Source: an uncultured Actinomycetes bacterium (GTDB lineage Bacteria; Actinomycetota; CALGFH01). Taken from it: 9,537 nt of DNA. The notes under the pieces were generated by a model, which searched no databases, was not told the origin of the DNA, and saw nothing but the letters and a program-made list of their open reading frames with translations. The stretch is from contig CALGFH010000279.1 in the NCBI GenBank assembly GCA_937881255.1, positions 1-9,537 of the forward strand, written 5' to 3'. The position numbers and the translations under genes were made by a program. Shown here one piece after another: positions 1 through 5,596 of the stretch (position 1 is its first letter; each line of letters begins with the position of its first letter).

Positions 1-200
1 CCGCCGAGGGCGACAAGATCCACCTGGCCGAGGGCGAGGCGGCCCTCCACCGGCTGCTGGACCGGGTGGCCGCCGAGCCGGCCGTCTTCCGGGCCGGCCC
101 CGGGGACCGGGCCACGGGCGGCGCCGTGCGCGAGTTCGGGCGCCTGGTCGACGGGCTGGTCGGCCAGCGGCCGGGTTCAGCTGGGGCGGGCGCCAGATGA
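1..200 (+). CDS. 3' end of an unrecognised protein (partial)
   Basis: An open frame enters from the left edge (first complete codon at base 3) and stops at TGA 198-200, giving 65 C-terminal residues. Third positions are almost all G or C, as in the genes downstream, so it is probably a real coding end. The tail is rich in Ala, Gly, Arg and Glu, with an amphipathic stretch (EAALHRLLDRVAAEP) and a low-complexity end (GSAGAGAR). Its stop overlaps the start of the following sulfotransferase as ATGA, so the two are probably co-transcribed and translationally coupled. No catalytic motif is visible in this short piece. A glycosyltransferase C-terminus would fit the locus, but nothing seen here proves it. 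Confidence 0.7.
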   Translation, partial: AEGDKIHLAEGEAALHRLLDRVAAEPAVFRAGPGDRATGGAVREFGRLVDGLVGQRPGSAGAGAR

Positions 201-1141
201 GCACCGTCCTGTTCATCGGCGGGCTCGGGCGCAGCGGCAGCACCCTGCTGGACCGGATGCTGGGCCGGCTCGACGACGTCTGGTCGGTGGGGGAGCTGGT
301 CCACATCTGGGAGCGCGGCCTGGACGAGAACAACCGCTGCGGCTGCGGCGAGCGCTTCCGGGACTGCGCCTTCTGGGGCCGGGTCGGCGAGGTCGCCTTC
401 GGCGGCTGGGACACCCTCGACGTCGAGGAGGTGCTGGCCCTCAAGGCCTCGGTGGACCGCAACCGGTTCGTGCCCCTGATGGTTCTGCCCGGCCTGTCCC
501 GCCCCTACCGGGCCCGCCTGGAGCGCTACCTGGACCTGCTGGAGCGGCTGTACGCGGCCATCCGGGAGGTCAGCGGGCGGCCCCTGGTGGTCGACGCCAG
601 CAAGCACGCCTCCCACGCCTTCCTGGTCCGGCGGATGCGCGGGGTCGACCTGCGCCTGGTCCACCTGGTCCGGGACAGCCGCGGGGTGGCCTTCTCCTGG
701 ACCAAGCGGATGCGGCGGGCCGAGGTGGTGGAGGGCGACGCCCTGATGGCCACCGACACCCCGCTGCGCATGAGCGCCCGCTACCTCGGCTACAACCTGC
801 TCTTCCACCTGCTGGGCGCCCTCGGGGTGAAGAGCATCCTGCTGCGGTACGAGTCGCTGGTGCGCGACCCGTCGGGGGAGCTCACCCGCGTGCTCGCGCT
901 CTCGGGGCGGCCGGTGGCCGCCGGTGAGCTCGGCTTCGTCGGCGACGGCTGGGTCGAGCTCGGCCCCAGCCACGCCCTGGCCGGCAACCCGATGCGCTTC
1001 CGCAGCGGCCGGGTCCCGCTCCGGGTCGACGAGGAGTGGCGGGGCCAGCTGCGCCGCCGCCACCGCGTGCTCACCTCCGTCTCGACCTGGCCCCTGCTGC
1101 TGGCCTACGGCTACCTGCGCGGGGGCGGCCATGGCCGCTGA
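197..1141 (+). CDS. PAPS-dependent sulfotransferase (Sulfotransfer_3-like)
   Basis: A 314-residue cytoplasmic enzyme expected to move a sulfuryl group from PAPS to a hydroxyl or amino group, probably on a glycan or glycolipid. The N-terminal strand and loop FIGGLGRSGST (residues 6-16) is the 5'-phosphosulfate-binding loop. VDASK (132-136) and HLVRDSRGVAFSW (156-168) match the 3'-phosphate-binding region with its Arg and Ser. RYESLVRDP, further on, is the usual late conserved segment. A Cys-rich stretch (C48, C50, C57, reading CGCGERFRDCAFW) is typical of a sulfotransferase type common in actinobacteria. The ATG at 197 overlaps the upstream stop, and the glycosyltransferase starts inside the 3' end of this gene (11-bp overlap). 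The length is normal for the family and no key motif is missing. The acceptor cannot be read from sequence; the neighbours point to a polysaccharide. Confidence 0.9.
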   Translation: MSTVLFIGGLGRSGSTLLDRMLGRLDDVWSVGELVHIWERGLDENNRCGCGERFRDCAFWGRVGEVAFGGWDTLDVEEVLALKASVDRNRFVPLMVLPGLSRPYRARLERYLDLLERLYAAIREVSGRPLVVDASKHASHAFLVRRMRGVDLRLVHLVRDSRGVAFSWTKRMRRAEVVEGDALMATDTPLRMSARYLGYNLLFHLLGALGVKSILLRYESLVRDPSGELTRVLALSGRPVAAGELGFVGDGWVELGPSHALAGNPMRFRSGRVPLRVDEEWRGQLRRRHRVLTSVSTWPLLLAYGYLRGGGHGR

Positions 1142-2051
1142 GACGCCGGCGGTCAGCGTGGTCGTCCCCACCCGGGACCGGCCGGAGCTGCTGCGCCGGG
1201 CCGTGACGGCCATCCTCGAGCAGACCTACCAGGGACCGGTCGAGTGCCTGGTCGTGTTCGACCAGAGCGACCCCGACCTGCCCTGGGCCGAGCTGCCGGC
1301 CGGCCGCCACCTGGCGCTGATCCGCAACCAGCGGACCCCGGGCCTGGCCGGGGCCCGCAACAGCGGCATCCTGGCCGCCACCGGCGAGCTGGTCGCCTTC
1401 TGCGACGACGACGACGAGTGGCTGCCGGAGAAGCTCGAGCGGCAGGTGGCGCGGCTGCTGGCCACGCCATCGGCGGCCGTCTCGACCACCGGGATCCTGG
1501 TCCGCTACCAGGACCGCACCACCACCCGGCTGGCCCCGACCGAGCTGGTCACCCACCGCCAGCTGCTGCGGTCGCGGCTGACCGAGCTGCACCCCTCGAC
1601 CGTGCTGGCCCGGCGCCGTCAGCTGCTGGACGACATCGGCCTGGTCGACGAGCAGATCCCCGGCAGCTACGCCGAGGACTACGAGTGGCTGCTGCGGGCC
1701 TCGCGCCACGCCCCCGTGCTGGCCGTGCCCGAGCCCCTGGCCGTGATCCACTGGCACCAGTCGTCGTTCTTCTCCGACCGCTGGCGGACGATCATCTCCG
1801 CCCTCACCTACCTGGTCGACAAGCACCGCGAGCTCCAGCAGGAGCCGTCCGGGCTGGCCCGCATCTACGGCCAGATCGCCTTCGCCCACGCCGCCCTCGG
1901 GGAGCGCCGCCCGGCCCGGAGCTGGGCCCGCCGGACCCTGTCCCTGAACCGGCGCGAGCGCCGCGCCTACCTGGCCCTGGCGATCAGCCTCGGCCTGATC
2001 AGCGCCAAGACGGTCACCCGGTTGGCGCACGTGGCCGGCAAGGGCATCTAG
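1131..2051 (+). CDS. Family 2 glycosyltransferase (GT-A fold)
   Basis: A 306-residue inverting glycosyltransferase, probably adding one sugar from a nucleotide sugar to a lipid-linked saccharide at the cytoplasmic membrane face. The start VSVVVPTRDRPELLRRAV (residues 8-25) is the standard GT2 nucleotide-binding strand. LAGARNSGILAATGELVAF (72-90) leads into the acidic metal-binding motif CDDDDEW (91-97). HPST (154-157) and AEDYEW (181-186) fit the acceptor site and catalytic base region. No transmembrane segment is evident, and the C-terminus is Arg-rich, which may aid membrane association. The frame is open upstream to 924, but that part is a shadow of the sulfotransferase. ATG 1131 begins directly before the GT2 fold and overlaps the preceding gene by 11 bp, so I chose it. 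It is the last gene before a non-coding gap. The sugar transferred is unknown. Confidence 0.92.
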   Translation: MAAETPAVSVVVPTRDRPELLRRAVTAILEQTYQGPVECLVVFDQSDPDLPWAELPAGRHLALIRNQRTPGLAGARNSGILAATGELVAFCDDDDEWLPEKLERQVARLLATPSAAVSTTGILVRYQDRTTTRLAPTELVTHRQLLRSRLTELHPSTVLARRRQLLDDIGLVDEQIPGSYAEDYEWLLRASRHAPVLAVPEPLAVIHWHQSSFFSDRWRTIISALTYLVDKHRELQQEPSGLARIYGQIAFAHAALGERRPARSWARRTLSLNRRERRAYLALAISLGLISAKTVTRLAHVAGKGI

Positions 2052-2059
2052 CGCGTCAC

Positions 2060-2077
2060 CTGGCCGATCCCGGTCAG
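2060..2077 (+). terminator. Possible weak terminator hairpin after the glycosyltransferase
   Basis: CTGGCCG (2060-2066) pairs with CGGTCAG (2071-2077) around a 4-base loop, giving seven pairs with one G-T wobble. It begins nine bases after the TAG of the glycosyltransferase. There is no T-run after it, so it would only suit the U-tract-poor terminators seen in some GC-rich bacteria. Its position between two apparent transcription units is the main support. Confidence 0.3.
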
Positions 2078-2095
2078 ACACAATCAAGCAACGAT

Positions 2096-2125
2096 TTGAC
2101 CGCCGAATCGTGATCTTGGTTAGAT
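2096..2125 (+). promoter_or_regulatory. Candidate sigma-70-type promoter for the GH26-like gene
   Basis: TTGACC (2096-2101) is a good -35 match. An 18-base spacer is followed by TTAGAT (2120-2125), a modest -10 match. The region from about 2070 to 2125 is clearly richer in A and T than anything around it. A start near 2132 would leave an untranslated leader of roughly 100 bases before the TTG at 2235. The -35 is convincing; the -10 is less so. Confidence 0.5.
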
Positions 2126-2143
2126 GCCGCGCAGCACGGCATC
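2123..2143. promoter_or_regulatory. 21-bp near-perfect palindrome, probable operator
   Basis: GATGCCG (2123-2129) and CGGCATC (2137-2143) are exact inverted arms, and the inner bases continue the symmetry. Nine of ten positions pair around the central A2133; only 2130/2136 fail. It overlaps the candidate -10 and the predicted transcription start, a classic place for a repressor dimer. If transcription began further upstream it would instead form an RNA hairpin with a 7-bp stem. The regulator is unknown. Confidence 0.5.
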
Positions 2144-2154
2144 CCCCAGAGTCA

Positions 2155-2178
2155 GCGGGCCTTCCCCCCAAGGTCCGT
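2155..2178 (+). promoter_or_regulatory. Leader hairpin with C6 loop
   Basis: Bases 2155-2163 can pair with 2170-2178 (nine pairs, two of them G-T) around a loop of six C residues. It lies in the predicted leader of the GH26-like gene. GAGTC (2149-2153) and GACTC (2193-2197) could close a larger domain around it. CTTCC at 2161-2165 could alternatively pair with GGAGG of the ribosome binding site. No known riboswitch family is recognised. A regulatory role is inferred only from position and pairing. Confidence 0.3.
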
Positions 2179-2205
2179 CGTACCGCCGCTCCGACTCCCG
2201 ATCCA

Positions 2206-2221
2206 TGGTGACCAGTCACCA
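2206..2221. promoter_or_regulatory. 16-bp inverted repeat touching the Shine-Dalgarno site
   Basis: TGGTGAC (2206-2212) and GTCACCA (2215-2221) are exact inverted arms two bases apart. As DNA it could be a protein-binding site. As RNA it would form a short stem ending directly at the ribosome binding site of the GH26-like gene, and could affect its accessibility. Which of these applies cannot be decided from sequence. Confidence 0.35.
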
Positions 2222-2228
2222 AGGAGGA
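2222..2228 (+). promoter_or_regulatory. Strong ribosome binding site fixing a TTG start
   Basis: AGGAGGA is the strongest Shine-Dalgarno match in the window and ends six bases before TTG 2235. It decides the start of the GH26-like gene. The in-frame ATG at 2124 has no such site, lies inside the promoter palindrome and would add a basic, Ser/Pro-rich tail in front of the signal sequence. Confidence 0.8.
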
Positions 2229-2234
2229 GCTGTA

Positions 2235-4187
2235 TTGCGCCACGCCCCCCGCCACAGTCGCCCGTCCGCACCGTCGAGCAGTCGCTCCCGTGTCCTCACC
2301 GCCGTGGTCCTCCTGGCCGCCCTGGTCGGCGCCCTCACCGTGTCGGCGCGGGCCTTCCAGCCGTCTGGCCCCCAGGGTGACGGGTCCCTCACCCCCAAGG
2401 CGGCCTGGCTGGGCGCCTGGGTGCAGGCCCCCGGGTCGTTCTCCAAGGCGGCCCAGCAGCAGGCCGTGCTCGACCTGGAGCGGCGCATCGGCCGCCGCCT
2501 GGCCATCGACCACACCTACGTGCCGTTCGGGGCCCAGCTCGGCTGGCGCCCTGCGTGGGACGTTGAGCAAGGACGAATCCCGCTGCTGACGATCGGCAAC
2601 GGGGCCAGCACGGCCGAGGTCGCCCAGGGCCGGCACGACGTCTACCTGCGCCAGCTGGCCGAGGGCGTGCGGGCGCTGGGCAAGCCGGTGTTCATCCGCT
2701 ACGCCCACCGCATGGACGACCCCGCCAACAGCTCCTGGGTCGGCTCGCCCGAGTCCTACAAGGCCGCCTGGGACCACGTCCGGGAGGTCTTCGCCGGCCT
2801 GCCGGCGTCGTTCGTCTGGGCCCCGACGGCGTCCGCCTTCGCCAGCGACTCCGCCGACCGCTTCTACCCCGGCGACGACCAGGTCGACTGGATCGCCGCC
2901 GACGGCTACAACGGCCCCGGCTGCCGTCCCGGGTCGGGCTGGCGGGAGCTGTCGGACATCTTCGGCGACTTCTACGTCTGGGGCAGCTCGCACGGCAAGC
3001 CGCTGATGATCGGCGAGACCGGCACGGTCGAGGACGCCGCCAACCCGGCCCGGAAGGCCGCCTGGTTCGACAACGCGGCCAGGGACCTGACCACCGAGAT
3101 GCCGAACGTCCAGGCGCTGATCTACTTCGACGCCAAGAAGGCCTGCGACTACCGGGTGGCCTCCTCGGGCCGCTCGCTGGACGGGTTCCGGCGCCTGGCC
3201 CTCGACCCCCACTTCCAGACCTCGCCGCTCCCGCCAACCTCGACCACCCGGCCGACCCCGACCACGAAGCCGACCTCCACCACCAGGCCGCCCACCTCGA
3301 CCACCCCGCCGACCAGCTCCCCGGGCTCCGGCGGGTCGCCCGGCCCGGCCGGCTTCACCAAGGCCATGGCCCCGAACTCGGGCGCCCTCTGGGGCACCAG
3401 CAAGTTCGACCGGAGCTGGGAAGCCCAGATGGGCCGGAAGTTCGACATCGTCCACTTCTACCACCAGTGGAGCCAGAACTTCCCCACCGCCGAGGAGCGC
3501 GCCCTGGCCGCCGAGGGCCGGATGCTGCTGATCAACTGGAAGTCGCCGGGCTCCTGGCCGGCCGTGGCCAACGGCAGCCAGGACGCCCAGATCACCGCGA
3601 CCGCCAACCGGCTCAAGGCCTTCGGCGACAAGCTGTTCCTGGCCTTCCACCACGAGCCCGAGAACGACATCGGCGCCGCCGGCCAGCCGGCCGACTACGC
3701 CAAGGCGTTCCGCCGGGTGGTCGACGTGTTCAACCGGGTCGGGGCCGACAACGTCATCTTCGTCTGGAACATGATGGGGTTCGTCGGCGGCCACGGCGAC
3801 ATCTACCCGACCCTGTACCCGGGTGACCAGTACGTCGACTGGATCGCGTACGACCCCTACAACTGGTACGGCTGCAAGGCGGGCCACAAGGTCCGGTCGT
3901 TCGCCGAGATCACCAAGCCGTTCTACGACTGGACGGCCGCCCACGCCCCCGGCAAGCCGCTGATGCTGGCCGAGTACGGCCTGCGCGAGCAGCCGGCGGG
4001 CTCGCCCAGCAAGGCCGCCTGGCTCCGCGACTCGCTGGTCCAGCTCAAGACCACCCGGACCCGGATCAAGGCGCTGGTCTACTTCAACAACCTGCACAAG
4101 TGCGACTGGCGGCTCACCAGTTCGAGCACCTCGGTGGCCGCCTACCGCGAGATCGGGAGGGACCCGGCCCTCAACCGTTTGCACTAG
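2235..4187 (+). CDS. Secreted protein with two GH26-like domains joined by a Pro/Thr linker
   Basis: From TTG 2235 this is a 650-residue exported protein. A basic N-terminus is followed by a hydrophobic core (residues 20-35) and SARA (37-40), a signal peptide or membrane anchor. Domain 1 (about 52-327) and domain 2 (about 372-650) are diverged copies of one fold. Shared landmarks are YPGDDQVDWIAADGY/YPGDQYVDWIAYDPY, KPLMIGETG/KPLMLAEYG, ALIYF/ALVYF, and a Cys pair in each (C230/C304; C547/C623) that could form disulfides. Domain 2 has both expected GH26 glutamates: acid/base E474 in FHHEPE and nucleophile E580 in LAEYG. Domain 1 keeps the nucleophile candidate E261 but reads YAHRMDD at the acid/base site, with R159 where Glu is expected. 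GH26 enzymes cleave beta-mannans and some other beta-glycans. Here a role in trimming or releasing the exported polysaccharide is inferred. It sits alone between two regulatory gaps. Confidence 0.85.
   Translation: MRHAPRHSRPSAPSSSRSRVLTAVVLLAALVGALTVSARAFQPSGPQGDGSLTPKAAWLGAWVQAPGSFSKAAQQQAVLDLERRIGRRLAIDHTYVPFGAQLGWRPAWDVEQGRIPLLTIGNGASTAEVAQGRHDVYLRQLAEGVRALGKPVFIRYAHRMDDPANSSWVGSPESYKAAWDHVREVFAGLPASFVWAPTASAFASDSADRFYPGDDQVDWIAADGYNGPGCRPGSGWRELSDIFGDFYVWGSSHGKPLMIGETGTVEDAANPARKAAWFDNAARDLTTEMPNVQALIYFDAKKACDYRVASSGRSLDGFRRLALDPHFQTSPLPPTSTTRPTPTTKPTSTTRPPTSTTPPTSSPGSGGSPGPAGFTKAMAPNSGALWGTSKFDRSWEAQMGRKFDIVHFYHQWSQNFPTAEERALAAEGRMLLINWKSPGSWPAVANGSQDAQITATANRLKAFGDKLFLAFHHEPENDIGAAGQPADYAKAFRRVVDVFNRVGADNVIFVWNMMGFVGGHGDIYPTLYPGDQYVDWIAYDPYNWYGCKAGHKVRSFAEITKPFYDWTAAHAPGKPLMLAEYGLREQPAGSPSKAAWLRDSLVQLKTTRTRIKALVYFNNLHKCDWRLTSSSTSVAAYREIGRDPALNRLH
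3216..3347 (+). repeat. Low-complexity Pro/Thr/Ser linker coding repeat
   Basis: Residues 328-371 of the GH26-like protein consist of repeated units such as PTSTTRP, PTPTTKP and PTSTTPP, encoded by imperfect repeats of CCGACC/TCGACCACC type. Such linkers are usual between modules of secreted actinobacterial glycosidases, are flexible and are often O-glycosylated. It separates the two GH26-like domains. The repeats may vary in number between strains. Confidence 0.85.
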
Positions 4188-4212
4188 GTTGCAGTAGCCA
4201 CAGTTGACGTAC

Positions 4213-4255
4213 CGCTCGGGCACCCGGCCGCATATCCTGCACGGGTGCCCGAGCG
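4213..4255. promoter_or_regulatory. Perfect 14-bp inverted repeat around the polymerase promoter
   Basis: The left arm CGCTCGGGCACCCG (4213-4226) and right arm CGGGTGCCCGAGCG (4242-4255) are exact inverted copies, with a 15-base loop (4227-4241) holding the -10 candidate. The right arm covers the GTG start and the first codons of the polymerase. Each arm also contains a small palindrome, CGGGCACCCG (4217-4226) and CGGGTGCCCG (4242-4251), with centres 25 bp apart, so it may be a pair of repressor sites. An alternative reading is a terminator for the GH26-like gene, but no T-run follows. Confidence 0.6.
4233..4238 (+). promoter_or_regulatory. -10 element of a probable leaderless promoter
   Basis: TATCCT fits the actinobacterial TAnnnT -10 pattern and ends six bases before GTG 4245, which places the transcription start on the start codon itself. 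There is no Shine-Dalgarno sequence before the GTG, as expected for a leaderless mRNA. A TTGACG at 4204-4209 looks like a -35 but is 23 bases away, too far for a standard spacer. Confidence 0.55.
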
Positions 4256-5582
4256 TATCGACGACCTGAGCCTGGCCAACGGGGCCCCGGCGGCGGCCCC
4301 CCGGCGCACCGGCCTGCCCGACGGCTGGCCGGTGCTGGCCCTGTTCGGCGCCTTCCCGATCTGGTGGGCCCTCGGCCTGTCCTCGCTGATCTGGATCATC
4401 ATGGCCGTGCCCATGCTGGCCTGGCTGCTGGCCAGGGGCCGGGTGCGGGTGCCCAAGGGGTTCGGGCTCTGGCTGGCCTTCCTGTTCTGGATGCTGCTGT
4501 CGGCCACCCAGCTGGACGAGGCCCGGCGCTGGTACGCCTTCTCCTACCGGGCCGTGCTGTACCTGTCCATGACGGTCATGTTCGTCTACGTCTTCAACCT
4601 GCCCCGGTCCTCGGTGCCGGCCCGGAAGATCGTGCTCGCCCTGACCCTGTTCTGGGCCACCGTCATCGGCTTCGGCTTCGCCGCCCTGGCCGCCCCCGAC
4701 CTCCGGCTCACCACCCCGGCGTCGCTGCTGCTGCCGGCCTCGATCGAGGCCAACCCGTTCGTCCAGGACCTGTTCGCGGCCCGGCTGGCCCAGGTCCAGA
4801 CCTTCATCGGCTACGCCCTGCCCCGCCCGGCGGCCCCGTTCACCTACACCAACGAGTGGGGCGGGGCGGTCGGCCTGCTCACCCCGATGGCCCTGGCCGG
4901 CCTTGGCATGCTCCGCTCCTACCTGACCCGCAACATGGTCCGGCTGCTGCTGGTCGCCTCGCTGGTCCCGATCGTCATCTCGGCCAACCGCGGGCTGTGG
5001 GTCGGGCTCGGGGCCGGCCTGGTGTACGCGGCCGCGCGGGTCGCCCTGCGGGGCAACGCCCGGGCCCTGGTGGCCATCCTCGGGTTCCTGGCCGTGATCG
5101 CCGCCCTGGTCACCCTGACCCCGCTGGAGCGCTACGTCAGCGACCGCCTGGCCCACCAGCACAGCAACGAGCGCCGCGAGAGCCTCACCACCCAGGCCAT
5201 CACCGGGGCCCTGGAGCGGCCGCTGCTCGGCTACGGCGGGCCCCGGGAGTCGCCCGACCTGGTCAACGCGCCCGAGATCGGCACCCACGGCCAGGTCTAC
5301 CTGGTGCTGTTCTCCCAGGGCATCCCCGGGCTGGCCTTCTTCCTCGGCTGGTGGCTGTGGGCCCTGTGGGTCTCGCACCGGGGGGCCACCGGGCCGCCCC
5401 TGTGGTGCCACGTGATGCTGCTGATCGGCATGCTCGAGTTCCTCTACTACGACATGATGCCCACCCAGCTGCACCTGATGATGGTGGTGGCGGCGGTGGC
5501 CTGGCGGGAGCAGGAGGCTCAAGCGGCCGCCGCCCAGCGCCGATCCGGAACTGAGACCCGGGAGACAGTCGCGACCAGATGA
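4245..5582 (+). CDS. O-antigen polymerase/ligase-like membrane protein (Wzy/WaaL type)
   Basis: A 445-residue multi-spanning membrane protein of the O-antigen ligase/polymerase class, which joins lipid-linked glycan units on the outer face of the membrane. About ten or more hydrophobic segments are visible, for example near residues 29-45, 46-64, 73-87, 105-118, 128-150, 206-222, 232-246, 250-266, 272-292, 352-376 and 386-401. SANRGLWVG (246-254) is the family's Arg-containing motif before a hydrophobic helix. The large outer loop carries ERRES (309-313), RPLLGYG (325-331) and GTHGQVYL (346-353, with H348), the pattern typical of the Wzy_C domain. The GTG start is supported by the leaderless promoter and by a sensible cytoplasmic N-terminus. 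It heads the operon containing a sulfotransferase, flippase and sulfatase. Sequence alone does not tell polymerase from ligase. Confidence 0.85.
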   Translation: MPERIDDLSLANGAPAAAPRRTGLPDGWPVLALFGAFPIWWALGLSSLIWIIMAVPMLAWLLARGRVRVPKGFGLWLAFLFWMLLSATQLDEARRWYAFSYRAVLYLSMTVMFVYVFNLPRSSVPARKIVLALTLFWATVIGFGFAALAAPDLRLTTPASLLLPASIEANPFVQDLFAARLAQVQTFIGYALPRPAAPFTYTNEWGGAVGLLTPMALAGLGMLRSYLTRNMVRLLLVASLVPIVISANRGLWVGLGAGLVYAAARVALRGNARALVAILGFLAVIAALVTLTPLERYVSDRLAHQHSNERRESLTTQAITGALERPLLGYGGPRESPDLVNAPEIGTHGQVYLVLFSQGIPGLAFFLGWWLWALWVSHRGATGPPLWCHVMLLIGMLEFLYYDMMPTQLHLMMVVAAVAWREQEAQAAAAQRRSGTETRETVATR

Positions 5583-5596
5583 CCGAGGCCAGATGA
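5579..5596 (+). other. Five-codon minigene bridging two genes
   Basis: ATG 5579 overlaps the polymerase stop as ATGA, reads M-T-E-A-R, and stops at TGA 5594-5596, which overlaps the ATG of the next sulfotransferase, again as ATGA. The arrangement comes from a direct repeat of CCAGATGACC at 5575-5584 and 5589-5598. The peptide is unlikely to have a function. The element could act as a coupling stepping stone or be a by-product of a 14-base duplication. Confidence 0.35.

Noticed and set aside
2124..2234. In-frame ATG 2124 as start of the GH26-like gene
   Set aside because: It lies in the promoter palindrome without a ribosome binding site and would put 37 extra residues before the signal sequence. 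TTG 2235 has an ideal AGGAGG.
2052..2234. Known riboswitch (c-di-AMP ydaO type or c-di-GMP type) in the GH26 leader
   Set aside because: Core conserved sequences of these families, as I remember them, are not present. Only generic hairpins are seen.
4179..4197. Near direct repeat TTGCACTAG / TTGCAGTAG at the GH26 stop codon
   Set aside because: Only two 9-base copies with one mismatch, the first overlapping coding sequence. Too short to support an attachment site or iteron.
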